The notes under the pieces: generated by a model
What the model was told of the DNA's origin: nothing
Seen by the model: the letters and a program-made list of their open reading frames with translations, nothing else
The model's database searches: none
Origin: UKL13-3 sp943369665
GTDB taxonomy: Bacteria; Bacteroidota; Bacteroidia; UKL13-3
NCBI GenBank assembly: GCA_943369665.1
Contig: CALRNX020000006.1
Span: forward strand, 128,470-192,469
Reading direction: 5' to 3'
DNA length: 64,000 nucleotides
Made by a program: the position numbers and the translations under genes
Part shown: one piece after another, positions 28,427-36,190 of the stretch
How positions within the stretch are numbered: the stretch's first letter is position 1
How the letters are laid out: each line of letters opens with the position of its first letter

Positions 28427-29128
28427 ATGAAAAAATATATTTACAGTGTACTTGGTTTATTGGCATTGCAAACTGCAATTGCTCAAACTGTAACCCTAAA
28501 TCCAAGAGAAGTTACGAAGGGAGCTCCCAATGCAATTGATCCCAATGGAAACTATAATATCGAGTTCCAATCACGTATTACCAATAATAGTACAGATGCA
28601 GCCGATAGTATTTTTACTTGGAAAGTTATTGCACTCGAACAACCATCTGCATGGCAATTAGACTTTTGTGATCCAATTTACTGCAGAACAGATGCCGCAT
28701 TGAATGATCAATATGATTTTAAAATGCGCAAAGACCAATCGGGTTTTATGAAAGCCGATTTTTATTTTAACGCTACAAGCGGAAATGGATTGGTAAAAGT
28801 GTTGATTTTCGCCAAAAACAATCCAGCCAATAACGATACTTTAACAATTAATACTGTTTCCTGGGTTACTGCAGTAAACGAGGTAACCAAAACCAAATCG
28901 GTTTCTTTTTATCCAAACCCTGTAAGAGAACAGCTAACTGTTAAATTCCCAGCAAAAACGGATATAAAAGTTGATATTTACAATGTACTTGGGGTAAAAG
29001 TAAAGTCATTTAACCATAACGATCTTTCTACTACCGTAAACGTTAGTGATTTACAAAACGGGATCTACTTCATTCGCTTTGAAGAAAATGGAAAATTGTA
29101 CACAAAACAATTTACCAAAGCCGAATAA
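28427..29128 (+). CDS. Small secreted T9SS type A protein (233 aa)
   Basis: The start at ATG 28427 (MKKYIYSVLGLLALQTAIAQ) opens a clean signal peptide; an upstream frame extension from 28403 overlaps the promoter and is rejected. Residues about 20-155 form one beta-rich domain (NYNIEFQSRITNNSTDAADS, TWKVIALEQPSAWQLDFCDP) with two cysteines in the DFCDPIYCR segment. The sorting domain is at about 160-233 (VSFYPNPVREQLTVKF, LQNGIYFIRF, ending QFTKAE). The protein is probably a small secreted or surface-linked domain. I do not recognise the N-domain beyond a cupredoxin-like look of the 'IF.W.V' and 'DFCD' pattern. Monocistronic, with its own terminator. Confidence 0.88.
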   Translation: MKKYIYSVLGLLALQTAIAQTVTLNPREVTKGAPNAIDPNGNYNIEFQSRITNNSTDAADSIFTWKVIALEQPSAWQLDFCDPIYCRTDAALNDQYDFKMRKDQSGFMKADFYFNATSGNGLVKVLIFAKNNPANNDTLTINTVSWVTAVNEVTKTKSVSFYPNPVREQLTVKFPAKTDIKVDIYNVLGVKVKSFNHNDLSTTVNVSDLQNGIYFIRFEENGKLYTKQFTKAE

Positions 29129-29144
29129 TAGAAAAAACTAAATA

Positions 29145-29180
29145 AAAAACCGTCTCGCAGAAAGGTGAGTCGGTTTTTTT
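29145..29180 (+). terminator. Terminator of the 233-aa T9SS gene
   Basis: AAAAAACCG / CGGTTTTTT outer stem with an imperfect inner CTCGC/GTGAG stem, followed by a run of eight T. It starts 17 bases past the stop at 29128. Confidence 0.78.
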
Positions 29181-29217
29181 TATGCCTCTTATGAACGCCT
29201 AGTGAATTTATATTCAA

Positions 29218-29439
29218 CTACTCATTATTCTCTATCTCATCCATCAAACTCATTAGTGTATTCATTTTTACTTTAAGCATTGATGCAATGATCATTAGTC
29301 GCTCTACATCTATCTTAGTCTTTCCATTCTCAAGGTTTGCATATTGTCTGGGACATATAGATAAAGCATCTGCCATTTGTTCTCGCGTATAACCACGCAA
29401 AATTCTCAAGGCGTAAATATTCTTGTGAATCGATTTCAT
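29218..29439 (-). CDS. XRE-family helix-turn-helix regulator
   Basis: 73 residues from ATG 29439 (MKSIHKNIYALRILRGYTRE). The longer frame from 29505 adds 22 residues not typical of the family. The whole protein is one Cro/C1-type domain: recognition region MADALSICPRQYANLENGKTKI, with the family's 'E.G.T.I....L..IA..L' pattern. It is divergent from the cysteine-rich secreted protein at 29602. The 162-base gap between the starts contains a palindrome and a 20-base direct repeat that could be its operator. No partner toxin is adjacent, so it is not read as an antitoxin. Confidence 0.85.
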   Translation of the reverse strand: MKSIHKNIYALRILRGYTREQMADALSICPRQYANLENGKTKIDVERLMIIASMLKVKMNTLMSLMDEIENNE

Positions 29440-29502
29440 AGGGTATAAATATGTAAACGGGGGTATAACAGTTTTTATTGCTTCTTTAAAGAACAAAAAT
29501 TT

Positions 29503-29550
29503 CAATTTCTAAATTGGAAATAATTATTCCGAAAGAGAAATAATTATTCC
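29503..29550 (+). promoter_or_regulatory. Operator-like array between XRE gene and cysteine-rich gene
   Basis: A palindrome CAATTTCTAAATTG (29503-29516) is followed directly by two copies of AAATAATTATTCC (29518-29530 and 29538-29550), a 20-base period (about two helical turns). Each copy is itself nearly palindromic around TAATTA. The second copy reaches the expected -33 region of the promoter whose -7 box is TACATTTG at 29573-29580. Confidence 0.55.
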
Positions 29551-29572
29551 AATAGAGCTTTTCATCCCGATT

Positions 29573-29580
29573 TACATTTG
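29573..29580 (+). promoter_or_regulatory. -7 promoter box of the cysteine-rich gene
   Basis: TACATTTG, a full match to TAnnTTTG, 21 bases before ATG 29602. The -33 region falls at the end of the repeated operator-like element. Confidence 0.65.
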
Positions 29581-29601
29581 ATGTGACAAAAAAATATAAC
29601 T

Positions 29602-30468
29602 ATGAAAAACTTACTATTTCACAAAAATCTAATTAGAATTTTTCTATTTATCAGCCTTTTTGTATCCCTTAGCCTTAAGGTAAATGCTCAGGCATGTATT
29701 CCCAAAATCACAAACAATAGTGATTGTCCAATTAAGGTATGTGCTACAGGCGGATTCGACTGCAACAATGATGGGTTTCCTGATGACAAGGTACTTAGGA
29801 GTTGTATCACAATTAAGCCTAACTCATCTGAACAGTTATGTTTTGATGTGTACCCTACCCAAGGCTGCACTTTTGTTATTAATAGTTATACATTCACAAA
29901 TGAATCAACAGGTAATAGTGTAGGTCTAAATTATCAACAAACTGCCGATTTTACTGAATTTATTACATCTGGTATTGGCGGATTGTATTCATTGCCTTTA
30001 AACTTTGAATTACCAGAAAATGATTGTTTGAATACAATATTATTTAGCAATAATGAAGACGGAACAATTTCAATTACCAACAAAGAATGTCCAAAAATTT
30101 GTTTCAGAAACGAAACAGGATGCCCAATTAGCGTTTCACTATCAAGCAGTTATGGAGGATATACAATCAACTGCAATCCCTCACAATCTGGTATACCATT
30201 CAATGCCGAGTTAAATCTTTGCGATGGTTGTCCTGATGGCAATGAAGCTTGTGTTCGCTTTCCTACTACCCCTGATGGTTGTCCAATATGCGTAAAACTA
30301 TCTGATCTTGAAATCAATATTTGTCCGCAAGATCCAAGATTATCTCCGCCTTGTGTACCTGTAAAAATTAATGCAGGAGGACAAGGTTACATAAAATGTT
30401 CCAATGGTGATTTAATCCATGTCGGAATTACCTTTGTGAATGGTGTATATGTGGTAAGAAAGATATAA
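29602..30468 (+). CDS. Cysteine-rich secreted protein, function unknown (288 aa)
   Basis: Signal peptide at about 1-30 (FLFISLFVSLSLKVNAQA). The mature part has 20 cysteines, an even number that suggests disulfides. It holds two related blocks: one begins CIPKITNNSDCPIKVCA near residue 32, the other CFRNETGCPISVSLSS near 171. Each starts 'CxxxxxNxx.CPIxV', so an internal duplication of a beta-sandwich domain of about 120 residues is likely. There is no T9SS sorting domain and no lipobox. I do not recognise the family. The upstream divergent XRE regulator and repeats suggest it is specifically regulated. It ends just before a very strong terminator. Confidence 0.8.
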   Translation: MKNLLFHKNLIRIFLFISLFVSLSLKVNAQACIPKITNNSDCPIKVCATGGFDCNNDGFPDDKVLRSCITIKPNSSEQLCFDVYPTQGCTFVINSYTFTNESTGNSVGLNYQQTADFTEFITSGIGGLYSLPLNFELPENDCLNTILFSNNEDGTISITNKECPKICFRNETGCPISVSLSSSYGGYTINCNPSQSGIPFNAELNLCDGCPDGNEACVRFPTTPDGCPICVKLSDLEINICPQDPRLSPPCVPVKINAGGQGYIKCSNGDLIHVGITFVNGVYVVRKI

Positions 30469-30475
30469 CGTTAAC

Positions 30476-30535
30476 CCATTCAAAAAGAAAAGAGGCTGTT
30501 TCCATCAGGAAACAGCCTCTTTTCTTTTTGAATGG
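30476..30535. terminator. Bidirectional terminator with a 28-bp perfect stem
   Basis: A perfect inverted repeat: 30476-30503 pairs with 30508-30535 around the loop ATCA. The core is GAGGCTGTTTCC/GGAAACAGCCTC with A-rich and T-rich outer parts. It sits between convergent genes ending at 30468 (+) and 30603 (-) and would serve both. Confidence 0.88.
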
Positions 30536-30602
30536 TCTGGTCCTGAAATAGGGATGCACTTAAAAACATCATTAGGGAACACCAAACCACTTATAAAGCG
30601 AG

Positions 30603-32618
30603 TTAAAAACTAAGCAACGTTTCTAGTTCTTCTTTAAACCTTTCCTTTGGTAAAAAATTTTGTTCTAAAGCTATATTAAATGGAACCGGAGAATCTAAAC
30701 TTCCACTTCGCATTACCGGAGCATCCAAATATTTAAAACAATATTGCGAAACATGTGCTGCAATTTCAGCACCTATTCCTCCTGTTAACGAATCTTCGTG
30801 CAGGATAAATGCTTTTCCTGTTTTACGTACACTGGCCTCCACCGCTTCTTTATCCCAAGGAAGCAATGTTCTCAGATCGATAATATCGGCATCAATACCT
30901 GCTGCTACACAATGTTGTGTTGCCCAATGTACTCCCGCACCATATGTAATAATGCTTACTTCGTTGCCTTCTTTTACCAAACGGGCCTTACCTATTTCTA
31001 TTTCATAATAATCATCGTATACTTCTTCTTCCAGATCAACAGCCCTGTAGAGTGCTTTGTGTTCAAAAAACAAAACGGGATTAGGATCCGAAAACGAAGC
31101 GGCCAATAATCCTTTGGCATCACCCGGTGTGCTCGGGTAAACGATTTTTAATCCGGGAACATGGAAAAACCATGCTTCATTGCTCTGTGAATGAAAGGGT
31201 CCGGCCCCAACTCCGGCACCGGTTGGCATACGCACAACAACATCTGCGTTTTGCCCCCAACGGTAATATGATTTGGCTAAATTATTGACTATCTGGTTAA
31301 AACCTACACTCACAAAATCGGCAAATTGCATTTCCACCATGGCTTTCATGCCTTTGATAGAAAGACCGTAAGCTGCTCCCAAAATGGCGCTTTCACATAA
31401 CGGGGTATTGCGTACCCTGTCCTTTCCAAATTGCTCAATAAAACCTTGCGTGATCTTGAAAACGCCTCCGTACTCCCCAATATCCTGTCCCATCAATACA
31501 AGGTTATCATATTTCTCCATGCTTTGGCGCAACCCATCACTAATGGCATCTACCAATCGCTTGCGTGATTGTTTGGGAGTTGCTGGTTTATGCGTTACAT
31601 GTTGGAGTGTTCCATATTGTTCATGTTGTTGTGCTGCCACTGGAGCATACACATCGGCCATTTCGGTGGCAGTATCGGGTATAATATCAGCTTCTGCCTG
31701 CACTGTTTCAACACCTTCATCTATCTCTTTTTTAAATTCGGCACGATATCCTGCAATCATTTCATCCGTGAGTATTTTCTGCTCCTTTAAAAACTGTTCG
31801 TAATTAGTGATCGGATCTTTTTTACCCCACTCTTCAAACAATTCTTGCGGAACATACTTTGTACCAGAAGCCTCTTCATGTCCACGCATCCTGAAGGTAA
31901 TACACTCCAACAGAACCGGGCGTGGATTGTTGCGCATGCTGATCGCTAAATTTCTGACAGTGTCGTATACTTCTAAAATATTATTGCCATCTATCTTAAT
32001 GGCCTGCATTCCATAACCAATTCCTTTATCGATAAAATTTTTGCACCTGAATTGTTCATTGCTTGGAGTCGACAATCCATATCCATTATTCTCCACCACA
32101 AAAATTACGGGCAACTCCCAAACAGCAGCTGTATTTAAAGCCTCATGGAAATCGCCTTCACTTGCACCACCATCACCACTAAACACAACCGATATCTTTT
32201 CTTCCTTTCTGATTTTATGAGAGAGCGAAATACCATCAGCAACACCCAACATTGCTCCTAAATGAGAGATCATCCCAACAATATGGTGTTCGTTGGTACC
32301 AAAATGAAAGGAGCGCTCTCGACCTTTTGAATAACCATTGAGTTTACCTTGCCATTGTGAAAACAACTTCGCAAAAGGCATTTCGCGCGATGTCCATACT
32401 CCCAAATTACGATGCAATGGTAAAATATATTCATCTTTATCAAGGGCTTTAGTGATCCCAACACTGATTGCTTCCTGTCCAATACCTGAAAACCATTTGC
32501 TCACCTGCCCCTGCCGAAGCAGGATCAACATTTTTTCTTCGATCATGCGCGGCTTGAGCATGCCCTTATATAGATCAAGTAATTGTTCGTTGCTGTAAAA
32601 TTTCTTATTGAATTGCAT
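30603..32618 (-). CDS. 2-oxoacid dehydrogenase E1, fused alpha and beta subunits
   Basis: 671 residues, the sum of separate alpha and beta subunits. The alpha half (about 1-325) carries the thiamine diphosphate motif GDGGASEGDFHEA ending in VENNGYG, and RMRGHEEAS. The beta half (about 350-671) has MGQDIGEYGGVF, NTPLCESAILG and RMPTGAGVGAGPFHS. The enzyme decarboxylates a 2-oxoacid and acylates the lipoyl arm of its E2. This fused form is common in Bacteroidota and is usually annotated as branched-chain 2-oxoacid (2-oxoisovalerate) dehydrogenase; pyruvate as substrate cannot be excluded. No E2 gene adjoins it, and lpdA in this window could supply E3. It ends beside the 28-bp terminator. Confidence 0.93.
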   Translation of the reverse strand: MQFNKKFYSNEQLLDLYKGMLKPRMIEEKMLILLRQGQVSKWFSGIGQEAISVGITKALDKDEYILPLHRNLGVWTSREMPFAKLFSQWQGKLNGYSKGRERSFHFGTNEHHIVGMISHLGAMLGVADGISLSHKIRKEEKISVVFSGDGGASEGDFHEALNTAAVWELPVIFVVENNGYGLSTPSNEQFRCKNFIDKGIGYGMQAIKIDGNNILEVYDTVRNLAISMRNNPRPVLLECITFRMRGHEEASGTKYVPQELFEEWGKKDPITNYEQFLKEQKILTDEMIAGYRAEFKKEIDEGVETVQAEADIIPDTATEMADVYAPVAAQQHEQYGTLQHVTHKPATPKQSRKRLVDAISDGLRQSMEKYDNLVLMGQDIGEYGGVFKITQGFIEQFGKDRVRNTPLCESAILGAAYGLSIKGMKAMVEMQFADFVSVGFNQIVNNLAKSYYRWGQNADVVVRMPTGAGVGAGPFHSQSNEAWFFHVPGLKIVYPSTPGDAKGLLAASFSDPNPVLFFEHKALYRAVDLEEEVYDDYYEIEIGKARLVKEGNEVSIITYGAGVHWATQHCVAAGIDADIIDLRTLLPWDKEAVEASVRKTGKAFILHEDSLTGGIGAEIAAHVSQYCFKYLDAPVMRSGSLDSPVPFNIALEQNFLPKERFKEELETLLSF

Positions 32619-32730
32619 CTGTATAGATGGTTAAAATGATGGTGCAATGATAGGAAAAAGGTGCAAATAAGTCGACAGGAAAAAAGAACATGGAACAATG
32701 TCCAAAGTACCTTATTTTACTACAGTTCTA

Positions 32731-33369
32731 TCAATCGATTAACTTTAGCTGAATCGCCAATTTTATCAATTCGGCAATACTGTTTACCGATAATTTTTTC
32801 ATCAGGTTGGTCCGATGCGTGTCAACTGTGCGGGGACTGATAAACAGTTGCTCTCCAATTTCGGTATGCGATAAACCACGGGCAATGTATTTTACAATTT
32901 CACGTTCGCGTACGGTAAGGATATACCGCTTGTCTACGATTTCGTCTACCTTTTTTAACTCTGAAGAAACCTCTTCGCTGTAAAAAGTGCCACCGGCTGC
33001 TATTGATTTAAGGGCAAATATTAATTCCTGTTTACCGGTATTCTTAAGAATATAACCATTCACTCCGGCATCTAACATATCTGTTATGGTGGTTTTTTCA
33101 CCAAACATGGATAACGCTAAAATTTTTTGATCAGGGTAAATAAGACGAATGTTTCGGGCCAACTCTATTCCCGACATTTCGGGCATATTAATATCCGAGA
33201 TAACAATATCTACTTTCTGTTTTTTTAGTTTTTCCAAAGCATCCTTTGAACGCAACGCATCACCAACGATATCAAAATCGGGTTCATTCAACAACAATGC
33301 CCTGATACCATCAATGAGCATTTGATGGTCGTCAACAATAAATAAAGTTATTTTTTGATTCTGACTCAT
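32731..33369 (-). CDS. NarL/FixJ-type response regulator
   Basis: 212 residues. The receiver domain at about 1-125 has the acidic pair in FIVDDHQM (residues 12-13), phospho-acceptor Asp in DIVISDINMPEMSG near 60, Ser in ILALSMF near 88 and Lys in GYILKNTGK near 110. A LuxR-type HTH lies at about 145-210 (LTVREREIVKYIARGLSHTE, RTVDTHRTNLMKKL). No kinase gene is adjacent, so the partner is unknown. It lies 112 bases upstream of the E1 gene on the same strand and downstream of the transaldolase terminator. Confidence 0.95.
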   Translation of the reverse strand: MSQNQKITLFIVDDHQMLIDGIRALLLNEPDFDIVGDALRSKDALEKLKKQKVDIVISDINMPEMSGIELARNIRLIYPDQKILALSMFGEKTTITDMLDAGVNGYILKNTGKQELIFALKSIAAGGTFYSEEVSSELKKVDEIVDKRYILTVREREIVKYIARGLSHTEIGEQLFISPRTVDTHRTNLMKKLSVNSIAELIKLAIQLKLID

Positions 33370-33400
33370 GGTTGATGGGTACCTGTAATGACGAAACCAA

Positions 33401-33431
33401 AAAAAGCCACCGATATTTTCGGTGGCTTTTT
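33401..33431 (-). terminator. Terminator of the transaldolase gene
   Basis: Perfect 12-bp stem AAAAAGCCACCG (33401-33412) / CGGTGGCTTTTT (33420-33431), loop ATATTTT. It begins 5 bases past the stop at 33436. Confidence 0.88.
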
Positions 33432-33435
33432 CAAA

Positions 33436-34092
33436 TTATGCGTTAGCTTTTGCGTGATCAGCCAAGAATTTTTCTAAGCCGATATCAGTAAGCGGATGTT
33501 TTAATAATTGTAAAATAGTATCCAACCCACAAGTTGCAACTTGTGCGCCCATTTGAGCCGACTTAATAATATGCAATGGGTTGCGGATAGAAGCTGCTAA
33601 GATTTGTGTTTGAAAACCTTGTACTCCGTAAATCTGAGCGATCTCTGCAATCAGCACCATTCCGTCTTGCGAAATATCATCCAACCTTCCGATAAACGGA
33701 GAAACATAAGTGGCTCCGGCTTTTGCAGCAAGTAATGCCTGGCCGGCAGAAAACACCAACGTACAGTTAGTCTTAATACCCAATGTTGTTAAATGTTTGA
33801 TTGCTTTCACTCCGTCTTTGATCATCGGAATCTTCACCACAATATTTTCGTCTAATGCTGCAAGGTTTTCCCCCTCGCGGATCATCCCTGCAAAATCAGT
33901 AGAAATAACTTCTGCACTCACATCACCTTTTACAATATCGCAAATGGTTTTATAATGTTTCATTACATTATCCTGTCCTTTAATACCTTCTTTGGCCATT
34001 AAAGAAGGATTGGTTGTAACACCATCCAAGATACCTAAATCATTGGCTTCGCGAATTTGAGCAAGGTTTGCTGTGTCTAAGAAAAATTTCAT
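33436..34092 (-). CDS. fsa: Transaldolase, small TalC/fructose-6-phosphate aldolase type
   Basis: 218 residues, the length of the short single-domain TIM-barrel transaldolases (MipB/TalC subfamily). N-terminal FFLDTANLAQIREA and GVTTNPSLMAKEG are family signatures. The Schiff-base Lys lies in NIVVKIPMIKDG near residue 87, and FSAGQALLAAKAGATYVSPF and GRLDDISQDG complete the barrel. It interconverts sugar phosphates in the non-oxidative pentose phosphate pathway, or cleaves fructose 6-phosphate; the two activities cannot be separated by inspection. It is divergent from the methyltransferase at 34163 and probably monocistronic. Confidence 0.93.
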   Translation of the reverse strand: MKFFLDTANLAQIREANDLGILDGVTTNPSLMAKEGIKGQDNVMKHYKTICDIVKGDVSAEVISTDFAGMIREGENLAALDENIVVKIPMIKDGVKAIKHLTTLGIKTNCTLVFSAGQALLAAKAGATYVSPFIGRLDDISQDGMVLIAEIAQIYGVQGFQTQILAASIRNPLHIIKSAQMGAQVATCGLDTILQLLKHPLTDIGLEKFLADHAKANA

Positions 34093-34162
34093 CTGTATAA
34101 TGTGTTAATTTGCCGCAAGTTTAGGGCATTTTTTGCAAAGCCATACACATTAAATACACAAA

Positions 34163-34750
34163 ATGAAAATAACCTATTCACAGTTCTGGGAAAACAGATG
34201 GCAACAAGGGCAAACAGGTTGGGATTTGGGCGAAATATCCCCTCCCCTTAAAGGATATTTTGATCAGCTTACTGACAAAAATCTGAATATTTTGATCCCG
34301 GGTTGTGGAAATGCATACGAGGCAGCTTATTTATTAAAAAATGGCTTTACCAATATTACGGTGATTGATCTTTCACCTACATTGATTGAATCGTTGAAAG
34401 CAACATTTCATCAAGCCATAACAACAGGAAAACTCTCTGTTGTATGTGGTGATTTTTTCAACCACCATGCTCAATATGACCTGGTTGTGGAACAAACTTT
34501 TTTGTGTGCATTACTTCCTGAACAGCGTCCTCAATATGCCCAACACATGTATGAGTTGCTTAAACCTAAAGGAAAAGTTGTGGGTTTATTGTTTAACCGG
34601 GATTTTGAAGAGGGTCCACCTTTTGGCGGAAATGAAACAGAATATAAAACATACTTTGTTCCACTTTTTTCAAGCATTAAGTTGGAGCCTTGTTACAATT
34701 CTGCCAAGCCAAGAGTGGGAAGCGAATTGTTCATAACACTTGTTAAATAA
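34163..34750 (+). CDS. SAM-dependent methyltransferase, TPMT-like
   Basis: 195 residues. The N-terminal WENRWQQGQTGWDLGEISPP is the signature of the thiopurine S-methyltransferase-like family (PF05724 type). The SAM-binding motif I is ILIPGCGNAYEA near residues 49-60, followed by NITVIDLSPT and later VVCGDFF and LVVEQTFLCALLP. It methylates an unknown small substrate in the cytoplasm; bacterial relatives act on thiols, selenium or tellurium compounds. It is divergent from the transaldolase and ends only 3 bases from the convergent di-haem oxidoreductase gene, with no terminator between them. Confidence 0.9.
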   Translation: MKITYSQFWENRWQQGQTGWDLGEISPPLKGYFDQLTDKNLNILIPGCGNAYEAAYLLKNGFTNITVIDLSPTLIESLKATFHQAITTGKLSVVCGDFFNHHAQYDLVVEQTFLCALLPEQRPQYAQHMYELLKPKGKVVGLLFNRDFEEGPPFGGNETEYKTYFVPLFSSIKLEPCYNSAKPRVGSELFITLVK

Positions 34751-34753
34751 AAA

Positions 34754-36166
34754 CTAAAGACTATTCAAAAACTTAAGCAAGGCATTTCTATCAGCCTGGC
34801 TCATTCGCACAAATTGTTGTTTGCTGGCTTCAGCTTCCCCTCCATGCCATAAAATAGCTTCCGTAATATTCCGGGCCCTTCCATCATGCAACAAGTTAGT
34901 ATGCCCACTCACACGTTGTGTTAGTCCTAGTCCCCACAAAGCAGGTGTCTTCCATTCTGTTCCTGTGGCATCAAACTCCGAATAATGATCGGCAAGATCT
35001 GGGCCCATATCATGCAGCAATAAATCGGTATAAGGCCTGATGATTTGTGCCGACAATACTTTAAAGGAGACATCTGTATTGGTAATATGTTTATCAACAT
35101 GGCAACTGATGCAACCAGCCTTCTTAAATAATTGCTGCCCCGCTTTCACTGTTGCATCATTCACATTTCTGCGAGCCGGAACGGCCAATGTTTTTACATA
35201 AAAGGTCAATGCCTGCAACACCGTATCATGTATATCATAGGGTTGTTGTAAAAATGCCACACGCATCTGTGATTGACCTGAGGCACTTTTATTTTTGAAT
35301 ACCGAAGTAGTTAAACCCATATCCTGATTAAGGGCTTTTGCCACTTGTGTTTTGGCATCGGGAGAGCCTGCCTTTAACCCAAACCGGCCAATTGCATGTG
35401 GTTGTTTGGTAACATAATTGTACACATAATTCACCTTGCCCGAAATTCCATCCTGATTGGCATCCATGGGGTCGGCATGCTGCAGGATTGATTCATCGGC
35501 AATGGTTTCGAGCAGCCCTACCCCAAACACAGGATTGGCTACACGGGGTGAATGCTGAACGTTCCCAATAATGCTTGTATACAAATTGGTCAATTCATAA
35601 ATCGGTCTTCGCAATTGTATTTGTGTTCCATCGTCAAACGTAAAGGTGCTGTATGTATAAGTAATTTTTACACTTCCCTCCGGTTGTGCACCGGCAATGG
35701 CTTTGTCTTGCAATTGTCCCCCATATCCATCCACTCCTTGAGGTGCGCCATGCTCATCAACATTACCATTCCCCATCTTGAACAACATACTTTGCAAAGG
35801 ATCATTGCTGTTTGCGGGAGGTGTTCCACGACCATCACCAATATGGCAACTTACACAACTGCGGCTATTATATACAGGCCCCAAACCGGCAAACAATGGA
35901 GCGGGTGCTGATACGAATGCCGCTTCAAAAAATTTATCACCTATACCATGCACTTCTTGATCTCGCGATGACATGCCTGCAATTGCATGACCAAACGCAC
36001 TACCTCCTTCATCAAAAACGGTAGCATCACCGCCACTCATGCGCTCATCCAGGTTTTCATCGGCAAACTCATTGGGTTGTCTGCATGCCACGGCCATGAT
36101 CATCACAACAATTGCAAACACCACCAACGTTTTCGTGTTATAAAAAAATAAAAAATGTGCTTTCAT
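34754..36166 (-). CDS. Di-haem oxidoreductase (DHOR family) lipoprotein
   Basis: 470 residues. The N-terminal hydrophobic segment ends in the lipobox MAVAC (Cys near 28), so it is probably a periplasmic lipoprotein. Two c-type haem sites are visible: SCVSCHIGDGRG near residue 105 and GCISCHVDKH near 355. Late motifs LLHDMGPDLADHYSEFDATG and WKTPALWGLGL fit the di-haem 'thiol oxidoreductase-like' family, distantly related to MauG peroxidases. It is the last gene of a four-gene operon (porin, Rieske, imelysin, DHOR), 24 bases after the imelysin gene. DHOR and imelysin genes are often paired in bacteria. A role in electron transfer linked to iron uptake is inferred. Confidence 0.92.
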   Translation of the reverse strand: MKAHFLFFYNTKTLVVFAIVVMIMAVACRQPNEFADENLDERMSGGDATVFDEGGSAFGHAIAGMSSRDQEVHGIGDKFFEAAFVSAPAPLFAGLGPVYNSRSCVSCHIGDGRGTPPANSNDPLQSMLFKMGNGNVDEHGAPQGVDGYGGQLQDKAIAGAQPEGSVKITYTYSTFTFDDGTQIQLRRPIYELTNLYTSIIGNVQHSPRVANPVFGVGLLETIADESILQHADPMDANQDGISGKVNYVYNYVTKQPHAIGRFGLKAGSPDAKTQVAKALNQDMGLTTSVFKNKSASGQSQMRVAFLQQPYDIHDTVLQALTFYVKTLAVPARRNVNDATVKAGQQLFKKAGCISCHVDKHITNTDVSFKVLSAQIIRPYTDLLLHDMGPDLADHYSEFDATGTEWKTPALWGLGLTQRVSGHTNLLHDGRARNITEAILWHGGEAEASKQQFVRMSQADRNALLKFLNSL

Positions 36167-36190
36167 GAATGAGTAAAGCTGATCTATAAA

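Noticed and set aside
29218..29439. Antitoxin of a toxin-antitoxin pair
   Set aside because: No small toxin gene adjoins it on either side; the neighbours are a secreted protein and a T9SS gene.
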